Assembly (NCBI GenBank): GCA_007922305.1
Contig: ML677335.1
Span: 18,138,246 to 18,202,245, forward strand
Reading direction: 5' to 3'
From: Dermatemys mawii
Taxonomy: Eukaryota > Chordata > Testudines > Dermatemydidae
Length of the DNA: 64,000 bases
This document shows, in pieces, positions 35,841 to 47,321 of this stretch (position 1 is its first letter; every line of letters starts with the position of its first letter). The translations under genes and the position numbers were made by a program. The notes beneath the pieces were generated by a model that was not told where the DNA came from, searched no databases, and worked only from the letters and a program-made list of their open reading frames with translations.

Positions 35841-35921
35841 GTTCTGTGCAGTTCTCTAGTCCTCATTCTTCATGCTAATGAAGTTCTGTGCAGTTCTCTA
35901 GTCCTCATTCTTCATGCTAAT
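35841..35921. repeat. 42-bp tandem duplication
   Basis: The 39-base unit beginning gttctgtgcagttctctagt and ending catgctaat occurs at 35841 and 35883, separated by gaa. Perfect by eye, so recent. A weaker third echo follows near 35940-35985. Confidence 0.9.
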
Positions 35922-36743
35922 TTCTGTCCATCCTTCATGCAGATGCGGGTAGGGGAGCAGTCTCAAGTCTCCATTCCTTATGCTAATCGAGATGTCTTAA
36001 TCTTGTTACCTTGTCGGGAAGGATCTAGGTGTGCCTCCCAACGCCCTCTACTGCTCTCTGCAAGCCCTTTATCTGATGGGTTTTTGTTCAAACAGAAACT
36101 GGGGACAGGGGAGTCTTTCATGAGTCAGACAGACTGGATACTGCGCCCTGGTTCCCCAAAACACAGAGCTGACTGGTGTCAAACGGTGCCCTGGTTCCCA
36201 ACAACACAGAGCTGCCTGGTATCAATACTAACAAAAAGGCTAGTGTAGAGACTGTCTTAGTTACTGTGTTACTTTACTTTACTTAGTTACTTGCCTTCAA
36301 CAAGAGATCAGTTAATATTGAGTTCTCTAACTTACAGAGGGGACTGAACCATTCCCCACCCTTCCCTCAGATCAGGGGAATGTAAAGACCCATTGGGTCC
36401 TCTGCCAAATGCAGCTCAGCCTCACCTGGTGATCAGTACCCCTGAGTGTGGATGAAGGGATGGTCTTTGCGATGGTCCCATAGTTGGTGGTATTTTGAGA
36501 AGTCTAGGTATGGCAGCATTCAGAATATAGACTTTTTTTTTTTTAGGAAACTGCTTGTCTTGGTTCTGTATGTTAATAAAACTTGGCCTATTGTTTTCTA
36601 ATATCACTGATGGTTGTTTATATGCTCTCATGGGTTTGGTCAAATTCAGGCTGCCAGGTGTTGTGGGAATGTTGTGCAGTTCTGTCATACCTCTGCATAT
36701 TCTAGTCTAGAAGTAGGTGGTTAATCACTGTAGCATCTGAGCA

Positions 36744-37771
36744 CTACAGGAAGGTGCTCAGATTTAAAACTTTTATTAAAACTAATGTTAAAAATGAAAA
36801 TATACAGAAATTGAGAAGTAAGGTACTGGACATCTGGAGTTAGGCTGGGGTTATGAGCGATTGTAGGTAACAGATACAGGGTTTACGTGGTACATGCATA
36901 TTTCATATCCAGCATAAATCCAGATTGGGTGTGGGAGTTTTTTAAGGTGTCAGTGTATAGGTGTGTACGGGTTCGTCACCCATGGGATGTAGTAGGAGTC
37001 TAAGTCCAGGGAGGTGTAGGCAATAAGTACATGGGTGGGGTGCGTCCCTCTGTCTCAGGGAAAGGAGGGGTGGGTTGTTTCCCTGGTTGGCGGTCTTGGC
37101 TACTCGACCTGGTACTGATAATGTCTTGTGATGTGTTCAGTGTATATGTCCCTGGACCACCTGATGGTGTCAGACACCATCAGCTGTCTCATAAGTCGGG
37201 TGTAGCGCCAACTGACTCCGCACGCCCTCAGTACCGGCTAATTCTGGGGGGTCCCACACACACAGGGCTCCTACGATCAGGGCGTGGAGCTGCACCTCGT
37301 AGCCCTGCACTTTCAGGGTGTCGGCCAGTGGGGTATATTTCAACGTCTTCCGTGCTCGGGCCTCGTGGAAGGCTGGTGACCGGTTTTCAAATGGCACCAT
37401 AACGTCCACTATGAGGATCTTCTCCTTTTCTGTGTCATTCACGACAATGTTGGGTCGCAGTCGGCTGTCTGTCCCGGGGATGGCGGAGTTGACAGAGATC
37501 TTCCCCAAGGATGGTGGGATGGCTTTCACCAGCCGGTTCTGGATGGCATTGTGGCAGTGCTGCCAGGCTCTGGAGTGCAGCTTGCATCCACACAGGATGT
37601 GGATCAAGGTCTCGTTGGTGTAGCCGCACTTCCTACAGCACTTGTCCGGGTTGCCATGGCAAATGGCTCCGTTGAGGGGAACGCAGTTGAGTCGGGCCCG
37701 GTGGATGAACCGCCAGTCGGCGAACCTGGCGAAGCTGCCCCCCTGGAGGAAGTGGTTGCTGGCTTCCCATG
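36744..37771 (-). mobile_element. 5'-truncated LINE of the R2-like (restriction-like endonuclease) group
   Basis: Flanked by a perfect 14-bp duplication GTAGCATCTGAGCA (36730-36743 and 37772-37785), consistent with target-primed insertion in minus orientation. On the minus strand it holds the 3' end of the single ORF, a stop at 37100-37102 and about 355 bases of 3' tail. The start of the element is missing. R2-type LINEs normally sit in 28S rRNA genes; this flank is not rDNA. Confidence 0.8.
37100..37771 (-). pseudogene. R2-like ORF C-terminus: Cys/His motif and endonuclease remnant
   Basis: On the minus strand the frame opens with CRKCGYTNETLIHILCGC, the C-x2-C-x8-H-x4-C knuckle that precedes the endonuclease in R2-type LINEs. 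It is followed by the restriction-like endonuclease (RLRPNIVV...ILIVDVMVPFEN, then HALIVGALCVWDP). The catalytic R-P-D has become R-P-N, a single G-to-A change. Near 37220-37230 a frameshift moves the reading into another frame, where the conserved tail SDTIRWSRDIYTEHI continues to a TAG at 37100. An ATG at 37778 lies in the duplicated flank, so it is not the native start. Dead copy. Confidence 0.82.
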
Positions 37772-38094
37772 GTAGCATCTGAGCATCTTCCTGTAGTGCA
37801 GCGTGACTCTATTTCTGTCAGCTGTTTGTCCTCTCATCCTCTCCCTTGAGGGAGAAGCTTATGGAGTACAGTATCTTGTTTTGGTAGGTTTGTTTGATTC
37901 TTTGGTTGTTTTTCGGGGGCTTTTTTACATACCTGTGTGTGTTTATTCTGGACAGGGCAAGTTGAAAGAAATGGCCCTTTCATTTGAAATGGAAAGTGGT
38001 GAGGTTCAGGATAGTACTTAGTTCCTAGAGGAATTCATTGCACTGTCTCATACCATCCCATACAGACAGGCTTTACTCTTATTGTTGTTGACCA

Positions 38095-38395
38095 CAGGCT
38101 TCCTCCTGGAACTTTATATGGTCTTTTAGGTATCCTGGACCCAGACCATAGAGTGCTTTAAAGATAAAGACTGAGACCTTCAGCTTTATTCAAAATTCTC
38201 TGGGAAACACGTGTCGAGAGCAGAGGACAGATGTGATGTGCTCACAGTAGCCTGTGTTGCTGAGGAGATGTGATGCAGTGTTTTGTACTAGGTGAAGTTT
38301 CCTAAGTGTTGAAGGTTTCATGCCCAGGTATACTGCATTTCTGTAGTGCAGCAGACACAAAGGCATAAATGACTGAGGTCTGGTCTGCATCCACC
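38095..38395 (-). pseudogene. L2-like LINE reverse transcriptase C-terminal fragment
   Basis: The minus strand reads YRNAVYLGMKPSTLRKLHLV then QNTASHLLSNTGYCEHITSVL. This matches the segment after the RT domain of L2/CR1-group LINEs (Y.N.L..GLP...L..LQ.VQN.AARLL). The frame decays after it. Isolated fragment without ends. Confidence 0.65.
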
Positions 38396-39849
38396 AGGAT
38401 GGGATAAGGTCTCATAATTAACCAGAGACAGTAGAAAACATTACTTGCTTCTGTTGCAATGTGAGAGCTCCATGCCATGAGAAATCCAAAAGCACTCCTA
38501 ACCTATGGACTGAATTGACCGATTATGGATGTGAACCTTCAATCACTGCACTGTGGCTGCAAATTCAAAATACTTTCTTTTGCCTAGCCTCATTGCCTCT
38601 TTTTGCTCAGGTTTGGCTTCAGCTGGCTGTTCTTCATCCATGATCTGATCTTATCCAGCTTTTATTTTTTAAAATCACAAGGTGAATACAAATCTATAGA
38701 TCTGCGATGTACTTTTCTGGTTCAGAATGATTCCTCTGCATCTGCTCCAGATGTTCTGCATGGCAGTGGAAGGTGAAGTAATCTCTAAGGGCAGAGACTG
38801 GTAAACACTTTGGAATTCTTCTGAAGGGAAGATGTTTTTTAAAACATGGCAATGCATTCTAATTTGTTGTAGGTCCTTCATAAAAAATCAAATTATATCA
38901 CAATATATTTCAGAAAGTCAGTTGAAACCTAGCAAGAAAAAGACAGCAAGGTTTGTAGATGGAAATTGGTTCAGTTGTTCAGGGAAGATTTTTGGGGAAA
39001 GCGCCAGCTGGACGGAACAACACACACAAAAGAACAACTTCCAGGTAGGCATTGAGAACTATGAGGAGACACAATTCCGAGTACTGGGAACGGATTGCTT
39101 AGAGTGCTGGCATTCCGACTGGGTGAAATTTTATGGTGCATGGTTGCATTGGTGGGAAGGTCTCTCTCTCTGAGTGGAGGAATAGAAGCTATATATTGTT
39201 ACATGGTTTAACATTTTCATTTCTCTGCTTTTGGGGTTTTATGTCAGATGTATTATGTATGCAACAATCTGAACTAATACAGAATGTAGTGTTGTCGTTT
39301 CTGAATTTAGCTTCTTTAGTTTTAGACAGGATCTCCAACAAAGCAAAAACTCATTTCACAAGGATCCTGCTTCTCATAGAAGTACTGGGTTGGCAAAAGA
39401 GACTGTTACGTCTCTCAGATGAAGGTATATCAGCAACCAACCACACACTAAACATGAGCTTCTCCATTATTCCGCACTGACAAAGTCACAGATTTTCCCC
39501 TCAGGAAATCCAGAGCAGTGGGACAGGTGTCGTGGGAGGCAGACATCTATCTTTTGCACCCAAAACAAGAAGCAGGAAGACGATGGGGGAAACTAATAGG
39601 GACCCAGATATTTGAAGGAATATGGGACAACTTGAGATGGAGGGAGGGAGCATGGGGCTTGTTTGGAAGGAAGGAGAGAAGGCAGCTAAGGGGCAAGGTA
39701 GGGAGTCTGGAGTTGAGTCTTGAAGAGGGTGGCCTGGACCAGCCAATCTTATTCTGCTCCTACTTGTGAATGTGTCTCACTCCTTTTCCCCATCCCGACC
39801 CTGCTTCTGCCTCATCCAGTCTTACTCTATTCCCTCTTGAACCCTCCGC
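38396..39849. other. Intergenic, no feature recognised
   Basis: Two frames of 113 and 115 codons (38832-39173, 39133-39480) overlap each other and lack any motif. The purine-rich stretch 39500-39720 gives paired open frames on both strands, a composition effect. Confidence 0.4.
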
Positions 39850-41810
39850 TCCTGAATTGGTGGCTAAATAAGTCAAAAGTATGCCGAGGTGTTCTTCTGC
39901 CACCAGAAACAACTGTGACCCTGGTAACAGATGCGTCTATCAAAGGTTGGTGAATGCATCTGGATCTGCTTAAGCTCAGGCTCTTTGTAAATCTCCAAAA
40001 CTTTTGCTCCATATATATATATTGAAGCTTCAAGCCATTTAGAGAACATGCAAGATGTTCATTTCCACCATCAAGAACCAGGAAGTTCGAAGCGCTCGCC
40101 AGCAGTACCACTGCTCTGTTTTATCTAAGTGAGAAGTGATATGTGAAGTCCAATCAGTTATATCAAGAAGTGATTCAGCTGTGGAATTTTGGCATAAAGA
40201 ACGATGTCTCACTAAAGTCATTTCACCTCCCAGGAGTGAAGAATACCATTTCAGATTGTCCCAACAGGAGCTTCATAGACCATCATGAGTGATCCATAAA
40301 CAAAGACATTCTGCACCAGAACTTTCATCACTGGAGTAACTCAGTAATAGATCACTTTGTGATCAGTCTGAACAAAAAATGCAAGAAATTCTGCTCCAGA
40401 GCAGGTTGCAGCCTGGGTTCTGTAACAGATGCTTTCCTGCTTCCTTGGTCGAGCCTTCTGAAATATGTTTCCCCTCCTATTCCTCTACTCCTGAGGTTGA
40501 TCAGGAAGCTAGAAGGAGAGTCAGCAATTATAATTCTCATAGCACCAGTCTGGCCCAGGCAGTATCAGTAGAAAGAACTACATCAGCTCAGCTTGACCTC
40601 CCATAGAACCTCTGGTTAAGGACCTTCTGTCTCAGAACCAAAGCGTTTTACTGCACTCTAACTTACAATCACTTCCCCACACGGTATGGATCATCTCAGA
40701 GAGAGCAGTGAGGAAGGAGTTTGCTCTCCAGATATCCAAGCCATTTGTGCAGAAGAATGGCTCCCTTGTGAAAGAAAATGGAAAAGGTCGTCAATCTGGG
40801 CTAACTTTCATCACCTGTCACCTACCAACACAGAAATGAGACATATATTAGACTGCCTGCTGTTGTTGAAATCCTCCGGCCTCTCCATCAAGGTTCTGTG
40901 AGGATCAATTTAGCATCCATCTCCACAATATATCTGCCACTTTTCTGTCTTTTGTATCTTGGCTTTCTTAAATAGCTTCACTCACATGTATCCTCCTGTC
41001 TCTGACCTAGTGCCTTCATAGAACTTGAATTTAATTTATTTCCGTCTGATGGATTCTCCCTTTGAATTGTTAGTACCGACTTCCTTGACATTGCTGTGAA
41101 CGAAAAGAGCATTTTGCTAGCAGTTACTTCTGTGAGAAGAGTACTGAAGCTCCAGTCACTACTAACCGACCTCCCTTTCACAGTGTTTCACAAAAACAAG
41201 GTCTCCCTGAGACTGCACTCTATATTCATGCCGAAGGTTGTACATGTCCATATTCCGCTTCAGTCAGACCATTCATTTTCTGGCATTTTTTCTGAAACTA
41301 CGTTCTTGCAAAGCCGAAGAGAAGTATTAGAGTTTGGATGTTTGGAGTGCCCTATCCTTTCACCTGGAATATGCAAAGTCTTTCAGGTCATCTCCTACCC
41401 CTTTTGTAGCCTTTGCTGAAAGGATTAAAGGGCAGCTGATTACTGCCCAGAATATACCACACTGGATTTCTGACCATATCATTCTCTGCTATAATCTATC
41501 AAAGGTTTCTCCTTCTCTGAGAATATGAGCCTATTCCAGTAGGACTCATTCTGCTTCATTAACCTTCATGAGCAATGTAATAGTTGGGATATTTGCAAAG
41601 TGGCAACATAGTTTCTGTACATAACCTTTCCAGAGACTACACTATCACTCAAGCATCCTAGGAGGATTCCCGTTTTGGCAAATAGGTGTTGCAGTCTGTC
41701 TTCAAGGAATCTGAAGTCCCACCACCTTTCAGAGACACCTACAGTGGACTGTGTATGTGCCCAGCACACCTTGAAGACCAGCAGTTACTGTATGGGTAAG
41801 TAACCATTTT
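39850..41810 (+). pseudogene. DIRS-type retroelement: RNase H and tyrosine recombinase remnants
   Basis: The best DIRS copy in the window. It starts with WWLNKSKVCRGVLLPP then ETTVTLVTDASIKGW, the reverse transcriptase/RNase H junction with the TDAS motif. Around 40380-40570 is CSRAGCSLGSVTDAFLLPW then IPLLLRLIRKLEGES and APVWPRQY, the C-terminal RNase H region. The tyrosine recombinase begins near 40690 and continues through TSVRRVLKLQSLL (41110-41160), with catalytic-domain-like sequence to about 41520 (FVAFAERIKGQLITAQNIP then HWISDHIILCYNLS). It ends near gcagttactgtatgggtaag, a terminal-repeat word. Frameshifts and stops throughout. Confidence 0.8.
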
Positions 41811-42214
41811 TAATGTTCAGTGCTATACACATTTTCAGTCTTTTCTTGCAGTCCTAATCAATTCTAAGAAGGATGAGATTTGAGCCATCACTCTTATTGC
41901 TTGAAGAGTTGCTAATGTTAATTATCTGAGATGTATTTATTTCATCTGTGAAATCCATAAACTGCCCTAGGCAATTCAAGACTAATAGCATTAGAACCAA
42001 TCTAGAGCATTTCCTGGTGGCTGATTTCAGGCAGTGTGCTTGATGTGTGATCACTTTGTTTTTTCTTTCCTTTAATATCCAGGAAGATGTTCCTTATTTT
42101 ATTTCTTTTTATATCCACTTAACCTAATTCTCATTTTTTAACCATTTTAGACAATGTGCTTTTGATAAGCAATAAAATTGCACATTTTATACAAAAATTC
42201 ATTTAAATATCTTT

Positions 42215-42825
42215 CCACACCCTGTGGCCAAAAGAGTTAATGCTATCTTTGGATACCTAAACAGGGGAATCTCTAGTAAGAGTAGAGAGATTATTTTACC
42301 TCTGCATTTGGCACTGGTGAGATCACTACTGGAATACTGTGTCCAGTTCTGGTGCCCACAATTCAAGAAGGACATTGATAAACTGGAGAGGTTTCAGAGA
42401 AGAGCTACGAGAATGATTAAAGGATTAGAAAAAATGCCTTTAGTGATAGACTCAAGTAGCTCAATCTATTTCGCTTAACAAAGAGAAAGTTAAAGGGTGA
42501 CCTGATCACAGTTCATAAAACCTATGTGGGAAATAAATATTTGATAATAGGCTCTTCTATCTAGCAGAGAAAAGTATAACATGATCTAATAACTGGAAGT
42601 TGAAGCTAGACAAATTCAGACTAGAAAAAAGCTGCTTCTTTTTTTAAACCATGAGGATAATAAACCACTCGACCAGTTTACCAGGGTTGTGGTGGATTCC
42701 GCATCACTGGCAATTTTAAAAGCAAGATAGGATGTTTTTCTGAAAGAGATACACTTGGAATTTTTTGGAGGTCAGATTAGATAATCACAGTGGTCCCTTC
42801 TGGCCTTGGGAATCTATGAATGTGC
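42215..42825 (+). mobile_element. CR1-like LINE 3' end, forward
   Basis: Runs from 'aaaagagttaatgctatctt' to the tail ccttctggccttgggaatctatgaatg. The frame at 42224-42478 reads LVRSLLEYCVQFWCPQFKKD then LERFQRRATRMIKGLE, the well-known CR1 reverse-transcriptase C-terminal region. Stops and frameshifts follow. Complete 3' end. Confidence 0.88.
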
Positions 42826-42935
42826 AAAATGGAATAATACTTCCTCTCCTCATCAGGGAGTTGTGAGGATAAATAAAATTGTGAGGTGCTCAGATATTAT
42901 GGTAATGGGGGGCCATATATAAGTACCTAAGTGAA
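42826..42935 (+). repeat. MIR-like SINE 3' half
   Basis: 'aaaatggaataatacttcct', then 'gggagttgtgaggataaata' and 'gaggtgctcagatattatgg' follow the MIR/CORE-SINE 3' order, directly after the CR1 end. Confidence 0.55.
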
Positions 42936-43409
42936 ACAAATACCTTTCTAGAAACCTGAGCTCTATTTAGTCATTCCAGTTCCAGAATTTTCTGTCTGAT
43001 TGCCACTGTAGCTAGGAGCCTCAGGCTCTTTTAAATTGTTCGGACGGGCCACAAGGGCTCTTAAACGTGTACAGAGTGGTACCAAAGGCAGCTGGGTGGG
43101 CATAAGGAAACCCTGGTCATGCTAGAAGAGCGCACTTAGCTCTATAAAGCTCTGAATAAAGACTGGGAGTGGTTGGGTCATTAAAAAATCTAAATCTAAT
43201 TTTTCCAATACTAATTTCTCCCAACTGTTACTCACACCTTCTTGTCAACTGTCTGAAATGGGTCACTCTTATTACCACTTCAGAAGTTATTTTTCCTCCC
43301 TTGGTATCCTGCTATTAAGTGAATTGTCTCGTTAGACTGACATCACACTTGGTAAGGCAACTCCCATCCTTTCATGTATTTGTACGTGCTCCTGTATTTT
43401 CAACTCCAT

Positions 43410-43540
43410 ACATATGATGAAGTGGGTTCTAGCCCATGAAAGCTTATGCCCAAATACATTTGTTAGTCTCTAAGGTGCCGCAAATACGCCTCGTTGTTTT
43501 TGCTGATACAGACTAACACAGCTACCTCTCTGAAACCTGT
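43410..43540 (+). repeat. Abundant turtle interspersed repeat fragment
   Basis: 'gatgaagtgggttctagccc', atgaaagcttatgcccaaat, 'ttgttagtctctaaggtgcc', and the end 'acagactaacacagctacct'. Very common in turtle genomes. Reverse-strand relative at 35566. Family not named with confidence; possibly Penelope-like. Confidence 0.6.
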
Positions 43541-44641
43541 CACCATGCAAAGAATGAGAATGTAACACATAGAGCATTAATAAGCAGGTGGTAGCAGATG
43601 TGGGAATGCAGCCAGACGTTCTAGTTGCACAGCAGAATGTACAAAATGTTCCAATCTTAAAACAAATTGATTTAAAAATTCAGTGTTTCTTCAGGAAAGG
43701 AAATATCAATGTATTATTCATCACACATAACCCCTGCATCCCATTAACATTCATTCAGTATGAAGCAAACAAAAATAAATACATTGAAATTATACCCTGG
43801 GTAGCTGAAAGATCACTTCAGAACATCATGAACATGGAAGAGTGTGCCGGCTTAGTTTCTTGCGGATACCAATTCCCCAAACTGGCTATTATTTTTATAA
43901 GTATTTCATTAACTTACAATCAGTCACGGCCTATGAATCTACAAATACACTAATAAGGAAGTCTTCAGGAATTTAAATAAACATGGCAAATGACAAAACA
44001 CCTTTGGCAATTAATTATAGAATAAAGGCCCACCCTTTTAAAAGCATGCATTTTAAATGTTCATTTACATTTGCTTTGCACACTACTCATCCTGAAACAA
44101 TTTTGGCTGAGATCAGAGGTGAGATGCCAAGCTGTTGTTGAGTAAAATGAGTGTCTCTCATGCACTTATGCCAATAAAATGGAATCCAAACAAGATCTGC
44201 ACAATTATGCACATTTACTAGCACATGTTCCCTTTAGTTGTGTATTAGTTTAAAATGGAGATCAGTTACAATGCTTCGCTTTACATATCAGAGAGAAATA
44301 GTTGAAATGCTCTTTTTAAACAACATGTTTCAATATGCTGCTACTGTTTCACTTAAAATTTTTGCAGTGTAGTAACCAGCAAGGTTAGACACACACAGAC
44401 CAGTATGGCTGTTGATAAAATGATCAGTGAATTGTTCCTTTTACTTTCAGTCTGTGAAATGATTTTTCACTAATAACTGCAGGATTAGAAAGAGGGGGGA
44501 AAACTGCATCCTATATCTGAAAAAGGTTGGGGAAAAAAAGGCAAAGGAAGAAAATAGGTGAAAAAGCATAACATTTTTTATCTGGTCCTTTTATGGCCTG
44601 GCTAAAATTTTTGTGTTTTATTTTTCCTACATGTCTTACAA
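43541..44641. other. Intergenic, no recognised element
   Basis: Holds a 121-codon frame (43588-43953) with no known motif and unremarkable composition; I treat it as chance. Confidence 0.4.
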
Positions 44642-45399
44642 CTGGAATGTAGATAAATTGGTTCTTGGCATATTTCACTCCTGCTGGATTTCTAGGCTGT
44701 CATGGTGCCCAGACAAAGAGTTTGTGTATGGCCCAATGCAAGCTCTCTTATTGTGACACTGCAGAAATATACATATTGGTTGTCATGATGACTTTTTCTT
44801 GAATGCAATGACTATCAGGATTTGTTATGTATTCTTTCTATGCAGCCATAATGTCCTTGGCGCTGTCCAGATCATTTAAATAGCTCTATATCCCAAGAAA
44901 TTTACAATCTAAGTTTGGTAAAGGATAGCAAGGGATGAACAACGTGAGGTATGAATGAAACTTATCATGAACATAAGAGAGGGTTTTGTTGCTACACATC
45001 TAAATTGTTGTTGTTTTTTTTAAAACAAAACTATGCTGTTTTTGTATCTATACAGATTTTTTATCTACAACCATATCTGCATGCCAATGTAGGAGAACAA
45101 TCAAGACAGAAGGGCTCACCTTCATGAGATGTATAGAGAAGATACAGGTAATGTGTGAATTTATTAGGATGGAACCTAACTGTCAAACTAGCTAATTTTT
45201 GACGAAGTTAGCCATCATGCTGCTTAACACCCAAGTCAACAGAGACGGAGATTCAGGAAAATAGCATGTCTCAGTTCTCAAGTCTGGAAGGAAACATTTG
45301 CATATTGATAAAAGGGACAATGTAGTCTAATGATTAATGGTTGCCTTTGTGAATTGTTTTTTTTAAATATACAGACAGGCATTGTATCTGATTAAGTTA
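44642..45399 (+). repeat. Inverted dispersed duplication, copy A (758 bp)
   Basis: The sequence from ctggaatgtagataaattgg to gtatctgattaagtta is the reverse complement of 53846-54604, at roughly 98% identity by eye, with no large indel. Copy A lies in otherwise unremarkable DNA, so it is probably the source. It has no terminal inverted repeat, poly(A) tail or open frame of note. Confidence 0.92.
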
Positions 45400-45639
45400 A
45401 TTCATGAAATGTGCAGTGCGGGGATGGAAAAATAACACTCACTATTCATCATCTTCCCGAGAAGAGAGTTTGTCTATAGCTGTGTCAAGGTTTTTTTCCT
45501 TAGTTACCAGTTACTTACCTTATTGGTTACTCAAACTAAACTCTAACCTGTTTTCTTTGAAGAACAGAAGAATAGTAAATGGTGTTTTCTAGTGATTAGT
45601 GAATAGCGTTGGCAATCGGGGAATGCCTATAGCAGTCCT

Positions 45640-45800
45640 AACTTGGCCATAGATGTGCGGGGTGACCTAGGGAAAATTACTTTCCTTCAGTTTATGCAAT
45701 TGGTGTAATACCTCACATTATGAACCTTGCATCATTTCTGTGGAGCACTTGGAGATTCTTGGTGCTACTTAAGTTCAAAGTATTACTAGTAGTCAAAAGT
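45640..45800 (+). repeat. MIR-like SINE
   Basis: 'cttggccatagatgtgcggg', gtgacctagggaaaattact, ttccttcagtttatgcaatt and a 'gagcacttggagattcttgg' tail follow the MIR order. Strongly decayed. Confidence 0.5.
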
Positions 45801-47021
45801 GATTTCTGTTATAGAGAATTTTAAAGCAGTTGATGCAGCAGGTTCTGGTGTGTAATAATTGCCTGGAAAGTGTCCCATTTTTCTCCTGGGAGAACAATAC
45901 AATGATTGTTCATGTTTGCAAACAAGATCCAAAGGACATTTAGTGTGACCAGATGTTCATGGTTCTGCCATGATGAAGAGTTAAGAGTGAGGGATGTAAA
46001 GATTCCTTCCACTCATCTTATATTTGCTCACATTTGCATATGAACTTTAAGTCTTTCAGATTGCTAATATATGCAGGTTATTTGATTGTCACATTCATGA
46101 TGATTTAGAAGTACAATCTTACTGCTCAAGGAAGTATATATTTATAAAGTATATTTTTATGTATATATTTTTACTTTTACTTTAATATTTGTTGATTTCT
46201 TTAGTGGAATGCTAGAATCGAAGAGCTTCAGAGGTTTGTTATCTGTAATCTAGGGGGCATTGATTGGATCCTTTGAACTAGGAGAACAAACTTCTTTAAA
46301 TATATTGCATATTTCCAGTGCAGGAAAAATATTCTCAGCTATAGTCCATTTATCTTGGAACTGAAGGCTTCACTATCTGTCTTATCTGTTGAGCTGAAAG
46401 AACCTTTGAAGTCTGTTTGCTTTACAGCTAAAGATACTTCCTTTGGTCCTACAGACTTGCAACTAAGCTAATATTTTACTAACATTTAAATTCCATTCCC
46501 TAAACTTTGTAACACCAGGTAACTTTTACTAAAATAGGTGCTGTCCTATTGCCACCAGAATGCCATCTTTCCACTGTGAAAAATCAACATAGCTCTTCTC
46601 TTAACAATAGCTCATTTTTTGCTGCCATCTATTGTGTATTCAAACTGAGTGGAACACTCCCCTCATGACCTAGCTTGGTAGATGTAGATCCTAATAAAAC
46701 ACTCTAATGTTGTGTTATTAATTATACTGATGTGGCTCACTCAAGACGGTGCCATAGAAAAAAGGAAGTGCTAATAGATTTAATATAGTCCCAGCATAAA
46801 TACAAACTAATGTATAATATAATGTATTTGAAACTACTTTGTAGTGTGAAGAAGCATATACATTTTCAGACACTTTCTCTGGTATTTAATGTATCATGTA
46901 GGCACCTAATAATGGTTCCAGTCGGACACACTCAGGAAAGTGAGATGATATGGTGATCTGTTTAGTTTTTGTGAGACAACTGTTTCACAACCAATGGCAC
47001 ACATTTCTCCAGGATCTAACT
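45801..47021. other. Intergenic, AT-rich, no feature seen
   Basis: No repeat ends, exon or RNA gene recognised. Confidence 0.4.
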
Positions 47022-47029
47022 GCCTACAC

Positions 47030-47321
47030 CAGGGGTCGGCAACCTTTCCAAAGTGGTGTGCCGAGTCTTCATTTATTCACTCGAATTTAAAGTTTGCATG
47101 GGACTAATACATTTTAATGTTTTTAGAAGGTCTCTCTCTGTAAGTCTATAATATATACCTACACTATTGTTGGATGTAAAGTAAATAAGGTTTTTTAAAT
47201 GTTTAAGAAGCTTCATTTAAAATTAAATTAAAATGCAGAGCCCCTCAGACTGATGGCCAGGACCCAGGCAGTGTGAGTGCCACTGAAAATCAGCTCGCGT
47301 GCCACAGGTTGCCTACCCCTG
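47030..47321. mobile_element. Complete 292-bp hAT miniature element with perfect target duplication
   Basis: Ends CAGGGGTCGGCAACCTTTCC and, reversed, CAGGGGTAGGCAACCTGTGG. Flanked by GCCTACAC at 47022-47029 and 47322-47329, an exact 8-bp duplication. The interior is AT-rich (gtaaataaggttttttaaat) with no coding frame, so it depended on a transposase in trans. Confidence 0.95.

Larger units (their letters stand above)
34680..36350 (-). mobile_element. Possible LTR-derived region with simple repeats
   Basis: Moderately GC-rich block containing 'gggttatttattgaataagg' (a minus-strand poly(A)-like signal), (CT)n at 34774-34806, (GA)n near 35246 and a 42-bp tandem duplication at 35841-35921. It reads like a reverse-oriented LTR or similar element, but no ends were found. 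The 165-codon frame at 35751-36248 spans the tandem duplication and shows no known domain. Confidence 0.3.

Noticed and set aside
37031..37837. Other frames of up to 123 codons on both strands
   Set aside because: Shadows of the GC-rich R2-like ORF on the minus strand; only that frame has the family motifs.
43588..43953. 121-codon + frame
   Set aside because: No recognisable motif or family, no splice or promoter signal, in AT-rich intergenic DNA. The length is within chance expectation for 64 kb.
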